This document shows, one piece after another, positions 55,112 through 64,000 of a stretch of DNA of 64,000 nt (position 1 is the first letter of the stretch; every line of letters starts with the position of its first letter). Source of the stretch: Closterium sp. NIES-65 (Eukaryota > Streptophyta > Zygnematophyceae > Desmidiales > Closteriaceae); contig CANXME010000866.1 of NCBI GenBank assembly GCA_948144175.1, positions 1-64,000 on the forward strand, in the 5' to 3' direction. A program made the position numbers and the translations under genes. The notes beneath the pieces were generated by a model, which saw only the letters and a list, made by a program, of their open reading frames with translations, was not told where the DNA came from and did no database searches.

Positions 55112-58100
55112 ATGAGAGTATCAGGGCGAACTCATCTACTATCAAGACACCTACAACATCAGAAGACATAGCTACCCAAAAGGAAAGAATTTCCTCTAAT
55201 GGTTCTCCCGGCACTACTCCTACTCCTACTCCACCTCCTGCTTCTGGCCTACAGACAGGGGAGGGTACGGCAACAAGACCAAAGGCAACGTCTACCGAAA
55301 CTCCTGCGAATCAACCTGCAGGCTTCGACAAGAGCATGGTGGAGAAGTTCTTCTCCTTCATGTCCTTCTACGAACAACACCAGCAATCGGCACCTGCGCA
55401 GTCAAACTACAGCAACAACAACAACGATGTGACTCCCATGAGTCTTGATGGCTCATCATACGCGCGCGGAAATCAACAGCAGCAGCCTTTACCTGGACAA
55501 GAGAAGACATTGGACGCACTACAAGTTCAGACGCAATTTGCACACGTTCTGAAGTTGTCAAGACCCTTTGACGGGAAGGAATTCTTTATCTGGTCATTTG
55601 AGTTCGAGCTGATGATGGAAGGCGCGCAAAATCTTTGCTTCTTGGATGGATCCCTGCCATACCCAACAAATAGCACACAGTACGACAAGCAGCAGTACAT
55701 TTATCCGTCAATGATGGCGTACACAATCCTACTGAGCAACATCACTCCGAATCAGCAGCAGAATATACGGACATACCGGAGACACGGCAACTCCGCCGAG
55801 CTCGCATACAGCCACTTGAAGAATCTGTATCACGCAACAGACAGCATCAACCAGAGTCGGTTAATGGCACAACTGACAACAGTTGAAATGAAACCAGGCG
55901 AAAGGGGGATGGCGTATATCAGTCGCTGTCGCGAGTTGCGCGACAAGCTTCTTCGATGCGGAGGAACAATATCCGAAGACGCCTTCGTGACAGTCATCAT
56001 CGGCGGCCTTGGTCCTCAATGGCGCTCCACAAAAGCCATTCTTCGAGCCCACGGAAGAATTTCCGAAGCAGCACTTTGCGCCGAGATTCACGCCAAACAG
56101 CAAAACATGGACCTGCAAGAAGAACGACTCAAGAAGAAAACGTCAGCACCGGAATTCGTTTTTCACACTCAATGGCGCTACAACAACAATCACAACCGGC
56201 ATCAACCAAAGCCCGCACCTCCGTTCTATCATATCTGCAAGACGTCAGGGCATCCTCGCACACACTGCCCCAACCGACAGCAATCAACATAGACACAACG
56301 GCAACTTCGACCTTCGAGCAGTCAAGTCGCCTCAACACAAGCGAATCTCACCACTCAAGTACAAGTCTCAACGACATCGACAGGACAACTTGCACAAGGA
56401 GCAAGAAACATTGTCAGCTGCATGGCAAGATTGACCGACTCCTGCATCACTGAGTCATCGCCACATTACTCACCGGAAGAACAGCTCGACAACAGTACGC
56501 CCAGCCGCGAGTCACTTCAACCGAACCCGACGTATGCAGCTATCGCCCAAATTGAGCCGTCCGGAAAAGACACTTGGTTCTTGGACAGTTGCTGCGGGCA
56601 GCATATATGCTCTTCAGGACGCTTTGTGCAGCAAGAGTACCAACTCGAACGCGAAGTAGTTATCACCGTCGCCAATAACCATAACCTGCGCACACAACGA
56701 CAAGGCATGGTTCAACTTCAGTCACGGGAGACAAACGTTATACTGCAGATGTCGAAGGTTTTAATAGCAGAAGGCCTCGGCTACAACTTACTCAGCGTTA
56801 GTCAGCTGATGGCAAAAGGCATCCACCTGGAGGCAGACAGCACCACCCAAGAATTCAAGTTGTACCACGGGAGAGGAGGCCTTTACATTGGAAAGGCAAT
56901 CCTGAAGAACAATGTCTTTGTCCTCGATTTCGTTCCCGACCTCGGCACGGCCGACAGCAACGGAATTGTGACCTTCACCTCCTGGATGCACTCCAGATCT
57001 TGAATCAGACTTCAGCCCCGGCAGTTTCTGGCATTCTCACACGATACCTGAGGCAGAACGAACAAGAGTGTTAGCAACGATTCAACAATCAGCAGCAGCA
57101 GAGACAACACCAGCAGCAGCAGGGACAACATCAGCAGCAGCAGAGACAACATTGGCAGCAGCAGAGACAGCACCAGCAGCAGTAGAAACAACACCGGCAA
57201 CGGGAACAACAATGACGCCAATCGCTGGTCCTTCAACGACACCAATCTTCGTCGACGATTCGCCACCAACACCCGCGCAGCAGCTAGCTCCGACTCAACA
57301 AGAAGTCTATTGAAGCACCAACTTCACCGCCGGCTTCTACTCCAACTCCGAAATGTATCAGCGCTCACCTGGACATTGTGCCAGCAAAGAAATCTGGCAT
57401 GCACGGATGGGACACCCAAGCAATACAACGTTAAACAATACAATAAGAGCAGGAGTGTTCGACAAAGATTCGCTCCTACTACACGACGGGAGAGAACTCC
57501 AACGAGCAAGAGGAACATGCTTCACCTGCCCTGAAGCCGACTTACCGCATCTGCCATTCGTCCTTCACCACAACCCAAGTGCAAGCTTACGCACCACTCG
57601 AAAAGGTGTACAGCGACATCTTATACAATCGCGTACCAGGACAAGGAGCCTACAATTACACCATCACCTTCATCGACGCCGCCACACGATACGTCTGGCA
57701 CCTGAATCTCCCGAGCCGCGACATGGCTTTCGAAGCCTTCTATGTCTGGCTTCTAGCAGCAGAACGAGAATCGGGGGTGAAGCTAAAGAGTTTTCAGTTA
57801 GATGGAGGCGGAGAATACACCTCACAACGCTTCAAGGACTACCTGGCAGAGAAGGGAATCAAGAAGCTCATCTCCCTTTCTTACGCCCATCAACAGCAGG
57901 GTGTAGCAGAAAGGATGAACAGAACTCTCCAGAACACCATGCGCAAGCTGCTACATGGCATGCGGCTACCCAACCACCAGTGGCCCGAAGCAATGGACCA
58001 TGCCGTGATGCTGCACAACATGCTCTCGTCATCATCGCTCCCGAACAATGCATCACCGTATCTGCTGTGGACAGGAAAACTTGGCAGCACAAAAATGTTG

Positions 58101-59541
58101 CGCGTCTGCAGCTGCATGGTACAGTACTGACCCCCAACTGCACGAGCCGGCCGATTCTCCCAACGCGCACAGTGGGGACTACACCTGGGCATCGAAAAGA
58201 ATTACAACGCATGGAAAATTTTCGACGTTCAGACAAAGGAAACAGTGGCAGCACGTGATGTCATTTTTTACGAACGACTCACCCTCGACTCCTACCAAGC
58301 CAACTTGGCAGAACAGTGAGACCTCACCAGTGGATTTCGTGGAGACCGAGCCTTCGCTTCGGCAGCCGACGAAGCTGACTTTGACGAGCAAAATGTGGAT
58401 GGAGCCTCGGAAGAATCCGGACCACTCCCATACTGCTGGATGGATGTACCGATGGATGACGACAATCCTTGGGAAAGCGTCAACGCCGAAGTCTTCTACA
58501 ACCTCGCCGACGAGGGTTACGTTATACCTGCACAATTCAACACCGACGAAGCAAAACGCGTAGGACCCAATTTCATACCTGATCCAGAAACGGGAGACAA
58601 AGCAGTCTATCCCGAGGATACAAGACTCCCCCGCTACACACAGAGTGGACTCCAGATACTCGGACTCGTCACCGCAGTCCACGGCACGGCGATTCCTAAG
58701 GAGCCTGCCATAGTTCAGCAGACTCTGGGGGGGGAGCATAAGGAAAAATGGCGCGAAGCCATGGACAGGGAGCTGAAAGCACTCGAGGAACGCAGCACCT
58801 GGAAAGTTGTTCTCATCGGAGTGGCACGAAACAAGACTATACTCACCAGGAAGTGGGTCTTCCGTGTGAAAACAAAGGCAGACAGTACCATCGACAAGTT
58901 CAAAGCACGCTGGGTAGTACGCGGCTTCGACCAGGAACATGGACGCGACTTCACCGAGACATTCGCCCCGGTCAGCCGATACACATCACTACGGATTCTC
59001 CTCGCGATCGCCGCCATGAAGAAGAAGAAGCCAAATCGACATCACCAACGCGTTTCTTTACGCACCCGTCGACGCAGAGATTTTCGTCGAGCTACCACAT
59101 GGCTCTAGCACGGACTCCAACCACGTCTGTGAGCTGTTGAAGTCCTTGTACGGGATCAAACAGGCCCCGAGACTGTGGCAGCAGTATCTTCACGCCCGAC
59201 TCATTCGCATCGGATTCCACCAACTACCGCACGAGTAGGGCATGTACCGGCTCACAAAGGGAACCGACTACATTCTACTCATCGTCTACGTAGACGATCT
59301 TCTCTACATCGGCCGACCGACGGTGTTACTACCTGGTTTGAAGGGGAGCTGCAGAAGGATCTCACTCTCACAATCTCATCTACCATCACGCAATACCTCG
59401 GCCTCAACATCGAAGAAAAGGAAAACGCGATCTATCTCAGCGCCGCGAAGTACGCGGACACCATCGCCAAACGCTTCGCACTCACACCGACTACCATCTC
59501 CACACCATACCGCTACACGGCAGGAAATTACAAGGAGGGAT
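55112..59541 (+). pseudogene. Copia-B7 gag-pol remains, a second Copia lineage
   Basis: A Copia polyprotein unrelated in gag to Copia-A. Gag runs from about 55130 to 56290: a Pro/Thr/Gln-rich N-terminus, then an FDGKEFFIWSFEFELMMEG domain and a knuckle-like SGHPRTHCP. Protease-like sequence with WFLDSCCG follows near 56575, the pre-integrase WHARMGHPS near 57395, and the integrase core with FIDAATRYVW, QLDGGGEYTS and QQQGVAERMNRT at about 57600-57925. Reverse transcriptase is at about 58740-59320 with KWVFRVKTK, RDFTETFAPV, YGIKQAPRLW and YVDDLLYI. It ends abruptly at 59541, before RNase H is complete. Protease-integrase-RT order marks Ty1/Copia. It is a fossil with several breaks. Its leader and primer site are separated from it by A6. 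Confidence 0.87.
57083..57205 (+). repeat. CAG-rich tandem repeat in Copia-B7
   Basis: About five units of a 24-bp motif like CAGCAGCAGAGACAACAC lie between the protease and pre-integrase regions of B7. Such low-complexity spacers expand by slippage; it is not a separate gene. Confidence 0.75.
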
Positions 59542-60572
59542 ATATGGAAGAACTGGCCCACGGTGCGCTCCTTCTTTTTCGCACCCCCATTGCTCTTCGG
59601 GTTGTTATCGGACGAATCGGCGACCATACTCGCGCCGTTTTTCTGGTTCCTCCGCACGCCGCCATCCTAGTGACGATTATGGGGGGTCCATCCATCAGGT
59701 TTCTTATAGCACAAAAACCAGGGGTGCCCCTCCTTCTCACAATACCAGCAACTCCCTTTCATTTTGCCACCAGCACCCGACTTGCCCCCACGTCCAGATT
59801 TCGCACCGCGACCCCAACCGGTACCTCCTTGTTGGTCGTTGGAGTCGTCGTCCTTCTTTGCACCGCGTCCAGCACCACCGAAGCCACCTCCTCCCCCACG
59901 TCGGCTCCTTTGCATCCCGTAGCCGCTGCTGCCGTTGTCTCCACCCCTCAGTTGGCGGCAACGGAAGTCCTTCTCCCGAATCTTTGTCCGCACCCACTCG
60001 AGTGACCACGAGCTCTGGTTCTGCGGCAGGCTCAATCCGCTCGTAAATTAAGCCCCGACTCCGGCAGCAGCGAGAGCATCTTCAAACACTTGCTCTGCTC
60101 CGGGTAGGTGATTCCCGCGGTCGCCAACTTCGCGTAGAGGTCGCGCATCTTGTCCAGGACAGGTTGCACCGGCTCTACCTTGCTCAGGCGCAACGCGGAC
60201 AGCTCCCTCTCCAGCATCAACATTGCAACAACGGAGGTCAGGGCGTGCAGCTCCTTCAATACGGTCCACGCCTTGGGACGGCACTCAACCTCCGGTAGCA
60301 GGTGCATGACGTAGTGACGCTGGTTCAGCTCCATACTCTGCGACATCAAATAGTAGCCAGCCGAGGATCGCTCGTCCCAATCTTCTTGCAGCGCGGGGTC
60401 ACTCGATCTAGGCTCCTCCCAATCATAAGTTTCAGAAAACCGATATGACGGAAATACAGTTGCATTTTCCAGTCCCAATCATCATAGCCCTCACCATTGA
60501 ACTTCTCGACGGTGAAATTCTTCAGCACCTCCTTAACCAGCGAGCCCTGGTTTGTTCAGCTCCCTTTGGAGG
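59542..60572 (-). pseudogene. Copia-A gag fragment, minus strand (left arm of inverted repeat)
   Basis: Minus-strand sequence covers Copia-A gag from just after its N-terminal end (near 60572) to the region upstream of the protease (near 59542), including the zinc knuckle near 59740 and the Gly/Arg-rich segment. It has no LTR or primer site at either end. Its left edge is fused to B7 reverse-transcriptase/RNase H sequence and its inner edge faces the gag of A8. A broken fossil piece with a few breaks. Confidence 0.88.
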
Positions 60573-60605
60573 GGCTGGGTGGACGCCTCAGTGAACTGGC
60601 AACGC
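60573..60605. other. Short spacer between the opposed gag fragments
   Basis: About 33 bp that do not match Copia-A sequence and have no recognised origin; possibly filler DNA from break repair. Confidence 0.5.
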
Positions 60606-62224
60606 CTGCGTTATAGTGATACTCGATATAGGTAGCTATGGCGGGGAACACCTCCGCGGTAGCTGGTGAATCTTCAGCCCAAGATCGTAGCGGCAGCCAT
60701 GATTCTGGAGTTTTTACGCCACGGGGAGCGCGAACAAGCCAGGGCTCGCTGATCAAGGAGGTGCTGAAAAACTTCACCGTCGAGAAGTTAAATGGTGAGG
60801 GCTATGATGATTGGGCCTGAAAAATGCAACTTTATTTCCGTCAGATCGGTTTGCTGAAACTAATGATTGGGGAGGAGCCTAGACCGAGTGACCCCGCCCT
60901 TCAGGAAGATTGGGACTAGCGCGCCTCGGCTGGCTACTACTTGATGTCGCAGAGTTTGGAGCTGAACCAGCGTCACCACGTCATGCACCTGCTGCCGGAG
61001 GTTGAGTGCGGTCCGAAGGCGTGGTCGGAGTTGATGGAGCTGCACGCCCCGACCTCCGTTGTTGCAACATTGATGCTGGAGAGGGAGCTGTCCGCGTTGC
61101 GCCTGAGCGAGGGAGAGCCGGTACAACCTGTCTTGGACAAATTGCGCGACCTCTACGCGAAGTTGGCGACCGCGGGAATCATCTACCCGGAGCAGACCAA
61201 GTGCCTGAAGATGCTCTCGCTGCTGCCGAAATCGTGGCTTCAATTCACGAGCGGATTGAGCCTGCCGCAGAACCTGAGCTTGTGGACGCTCGAGTGGGTG
61301 CGGACGAAGATTCTGGAGGAGGACTTCCGTCGCCGCCAACTGAAGGGTGGAGACGACGGCAGCAGCGGCTACGGAATGCAAGGGAGCCGATGTAGCAAAG
61401 GACGTGGCTTTGGTGGTGCTGGACGCGGTGCAAAGAAAGAGGACGACTCCAACGACCAACAAGGAGGTACCGGTTGGGGTCGCGGTGCGAAATCTGGACG
61501 TGGGGGCAAGTCGGGTGCTGGTGGCAAAATGAAAGGGAGTTGCTGGTATTGTGAGAAGGAAGGGCACCCCTGGTTTTTGTGCTATAAGAAACCCGATGGA
61601 TGGACCCCCCAGAATCGTCACCAGGATGGCGGCGCGCGGAGGAACCAGAAAAAAGGCGCCAACATGGTCGCTGATTCGTCCGACAACAACCCGAAGGGCA
61701 ATGGTGGTGTGGAAAAGAAGAAGGAGCGCACCGCGGGTCAATTCTTCCATATGGGAGACAAGGGGGAGCAAGGAGACGCATCTGCTAAGGCTGGAGCAGA
61801 GCTGCACCCCCTGGAATATTGGGTGTTGGACACAGGCGCTGCTTGGACAATGACGCCGCGCAAGGACCTGCTGGACGACGTACGCGCTGCACCGATTAAT
61901 GAGGTGTGCTCTGCCTCTCGACACATGTTGAAGGTGGCTGGTGCGGGACGAGCTGCGTTTAAGGGAGCGGATGGCAAGCCGGTGGTGCTGCACGACGTTC
62001 TCCTCGTCCCCGACCTGAAGGCCAACCTTATCTCCCTCTGTAAGCTTGGCAAGGCTGGGGTGAACACCAACACGGATGGGGCTCGCAATTATAAGGGGAA
62101 GCTGGGCAATCGGGTGCTTTGGGATCTCCACGAGAGCAAGGACGTGTACAGATCTATGTGGCAGCTGCCGGCGCTGGCGTGGCACGGTGGGGGGCAGGCT
62201 GGAGAGGGGTCTGCATCCCAGGGG
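60606..62224 (+). pseudogene. Copia-A8 5' fragment: leader, gag, protease (right arm of inverted repeat)
   Basis: Begins in the family leader just after where the primer site would be (GCGTTATAGTGAT) and runs through the gag start at 60638, zinc knuckle near 61540, and protease DTGAAWTM near 61835, to the A9 insertion at 62225. No LTR or primer site remains on its left. Broken, with about two breaks besides the insertion. If its other half survives, it lies right of A9, outside the window. Confidence 0.9.
62220..62224. repeat. Presumed target-site AGGGG, left copy (A9)
   Basis: The five bases before the A9 5' LTR. The right copy is outside the window, so the duplication cannot be confirmed. 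Confidence 0.6.
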
Positions 62225-63317
62225 TGTTGGGTGCAAATTCACATTGCACGACATCCTGCCGTCTGTTTGTACGAGTATGCGTGTGCGAATGCATTTGCGT
62301 GTGAATGGTATGTTTGTGTGTTTGTTTGCTTTCGCAATTTTCGCTTGAAGCATTTGCAGGTACTCGCAAAATGTGCGCTTCGGCATAACATTGTACGCGC
62401 TATGAACAGTACAAGCAGAAAGGACGAGCTCGCAAAGGAACCCAAGATGGAAGCTTTGCGGTTCAACTTACTTGATTGCGCAGATTCAGTTCTATCCAAC
62501 TCGAAATTGTACTGTTTTGTTTGGTTGACTATAGTGTAGCAGGGCAGGCACTATAGGGGTACAATTTAGGTGAAGGTTGGATGTTGTTTGTCTGTATCTG
62601 CATGCTACAGGGTCAGGGGAAACCAGCGGAACCAGCATTTGGCTGGTTGGGCAAAGACAAAACAGGTTCTGTTTTTAGGACCTGAACCTGGTTGTTGTTT
62701 TCCCAGGTTGGAAAAACAGAACCAGAGGTTGTTTACCAACCTACCACCTGCTGTTTTGTCCAGCCAGGTTGGTTCTGTTGCTTGGAATTATTTGGGATGA
62801 TCCCTGGTTGTTCCCAGGTTCATTCCCAAGGTCCTTGCTAGCTAGAGCTATTTATTCCTTCTCTGTTTGTACCTGAATATAGTGAAATTGATTCAAGCGA
62901 ATTCCTTCCTTGCTGGAATTTCTTTTCTACGCGGTGCGACGGCGGAATGCTACCCGAGTCAACGCTAGTACGCTAGCACTCCAACGCTAGGCTAACGCTG
63001 TCCGAGCCATAACTTCGTAATGGCAGAACTTTTCGCGAGGCAACTTGGCTTATTTTAAAGCTCTTAGAGTGAGCTTCAATATAGCAAATTCTCAGCTTAA
63101 TCCGGTCGACGGTCTGCACGATACGCTGCGCGACGTTCAAGGTACTCTTGCTGTTTTGACTAAGTCCCTCTTGATCCCTCTCTCTACAAACTCGGACCCG
63201 AGGATAGGGGCTGGTCTTGTACCAGGCACCCAAGGACCCTTGGAGGTGACCCCGAGGAGAGGTTTTAAGTGTGATAAAGTCTTAATAGCTTGAGTTTATT
63301 AGGCCCTTACACCAACA
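62225..63317 (+). repeat. Copia-A9 5' LTR
   Basis: 1,093 bp with TGTTGG and CCAACA ends; a few bases differ from A1. Confidence 0.96.
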
Positions 63318-63320
63318 AGC

Positions 63321-63332
63321 TGGTATCAGAGC
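63321..63332 (+). promoter_or_regulatory. Primer binding site (A9)
   Basis: TGGTATCAGAGC three bases after the LTR, as in the other copies. Confidence 0.92.
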
Positions 63333-63363
63333 TGCGTTATAGTGATCCTCGATATAGGTAGCT

Positions 63364-64000
63364 ATGGCGGGCAACACCTCGGCGGTAGCTGGTGAATCTT
63401 CAGCCCAAGATCGTAGCGGCAGCCATGATTCTGGTGTTTCTGCGCCAAGGGGAGCGCGAACAAGCCAGGGCTCGCTGATCAAGGAGGTGCTGAAAAACTT
63501 CACCGTCGAGAAGTTCAATGGTGAGGGCTATGATGATTGGGCCTGGAAAATGCAACTTTATTTCCGTCAAATCGGATTGCTGAAACTAATGATTGGGGAG
63601 GAGCCTAGACCGAGTGACCCCGCCCTTCAGGAAGATTGGGACGAGCGCGCCTCGGCTGGCTACTACTTGATGTCGCAGAGTTTGGAGCTGAACCAGCGTC
63701 ACCACGTCATGCACCTGCTGCCGGAGGTTGAGTGCGGTCCGAAGGCGTGGACGGTGTTGAAGGAGCTGCACGCCCCGACCTCCGTTGTTGCAACATTGAT
63801 GCTGGAGAGGGAGCTGTCCGCGTTGCGCCTGAGCGAGGGAGAGCCGGTGCAACCTGTCCTGGACAAATTGCGCGACCTCTACGCGAAGTTGGCGACCGCG
63901 GGAATCACCTACCCGGAGCAAACAAAGTGCTTGAAGATGCTCTCGCTGCTGCCGGAATCGTGGCTTCAATTTACGAGCGGATTGAGCCTGCCGCAGAACC
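63364..64000 (+). CDS. Copia-A9 gag-pol, N-terminal part (continues beyond window)
   Basis: The first 212 or so codons of the family polyprotein are open to the window edge. They carry the capsid-like gag region with GYDDWAWKMQLYF, the MSQSLELNQRHHVMHLLPE segment and the LPESWLQFTSGLSLPQN segment. The start is the same first ATG after the primer site used by A1, A3 and A5. Zinc knuckle, protease, integrase and reverse transcriptase would lie to the right of the window, so completeness cannot be judged. Confidence 0.9.
   Translation, partial: MAGNTSAVAGESSAQDRSGSHDSGVSAPRGARTSQGSLIKEVLKNFTVEKFNGEGYDDWAWKMQLYFRQIGLLKLMIGEEPRPSDPALQEDWDERASAGYYLMSQSLELNQRHHVMHLLPEVECGPKAWTVLKELHAPTSVVATLMLERELSALRLSEGEPVQPVLDKLRDLYAKLATAGITYPEQTKCLKMLSLLPESWLQFTSGLSLPQN

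Larger units (their letters stand above)
62225..64000 (+). mobile_element. Copia-A9, 5' end of a Ty1/Copia element running off the window
   Basis: A full 5' LTR, primer site and open gag frame are seen before the window ends. It is nested in A8. Everything visible looks intact, and the sequence is very close to A1 and A3, so it is probably young; the 3' part is unseen. Confidence 0.93.

Noticed and set aside
57068-57313. Ala/Thr-rich open frame over the CAG repeat
   Set aside because: A repeat in one frame of the B7 spacer; not an independent gene.
1-64000. CRISPR arrays, rRNA or tRNA genes
   Set aside because: The repeats are transposon LTRs; the only tRNA-like matches are the 12-base primer binding sites, and no rRNA core sequence was recognised.

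Overview
The window is almost entirely transposable-element sequence from a eukaryotic nuclear genome. The dominant family has a 12-base primer binding site matching the plant initiator-tRNA-Met type (TGGTATCAGAGC) and plant-type Ty1/Copia polyproteins. With GC-rich coding sequence and no bacterial-style operons, this points to the green lineage, perhaps a streptophyte alga or early-diverging land plant. The species cannot be fixed from the sequence. No rRNA, tRNA or CRISPR array was seen.

One Copia family, called Copia-A here, accounts for most of the window. Its LTRs are about 1,093 bp, begin TGTTGG and end CCAACA. Its target-site duplications are 5 bp, and its single gag-pol frame encodes 1,526 aa. 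Three copies look whole: A1 (3333-10187, +), A3 (16603-23457, +) and A5 (32993-39849, -). A2 (12013-25732, +) is split by A3, and A4 (29783-43455, -) is split by A5. A6 (49680-55111, +) is older and broken. A8 (60606-62224, +) is a 5' gag-pol fragment interrupted by A9, which starts at 62225 and leaves the window. Lone or partial LTRs lie at 1-1012 (+) and 29237-29782 (-).

The layers are readable. A minus-strand LINE (pieces 1840-3332 and 10188-11932) is the oldest recognisable substrate on the left and was hit by A1. A Gypsy element whose LTR abuts the LINE at 11933 was hit by A2, which was hit by A3, giving four nested layers. More minus-strand Gypsy remains fill 26022-29236. The A4/A5 nest follows. 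A gag remnant of a different Copia lineage lies at 43456-44600, and a 766-bp candidate DNA transposon/MITE with perfect 27-bp inverted repeats lies at 44674-45443.

The stretch 45444-49018 is the only one largely free of recognisable transposons. It holds one candidate spliced gene fragment (minus strand, 45908-46387) and short tandem repeats. From 49019 a second Copia lineage (B7) begins. A6 inserted exactly in its primer binding site, and its gag-pol resumes at 55112-59541. At 59542 it joins a minus-strand Copia-A gag fragment that lies head-to-head with the plus-strand gag of A8. This makes a roughly 1-kb imperfect inverted repeat that could produce double-stranded RNA, and it is the most unusual structure in the window.

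There is no host operon or pathway to describe. What works together here is the parts of each retroelement: LTR promoter, primer site, gag, protease, integrase, reverse transcriptase/RNase H and polypurine tract.
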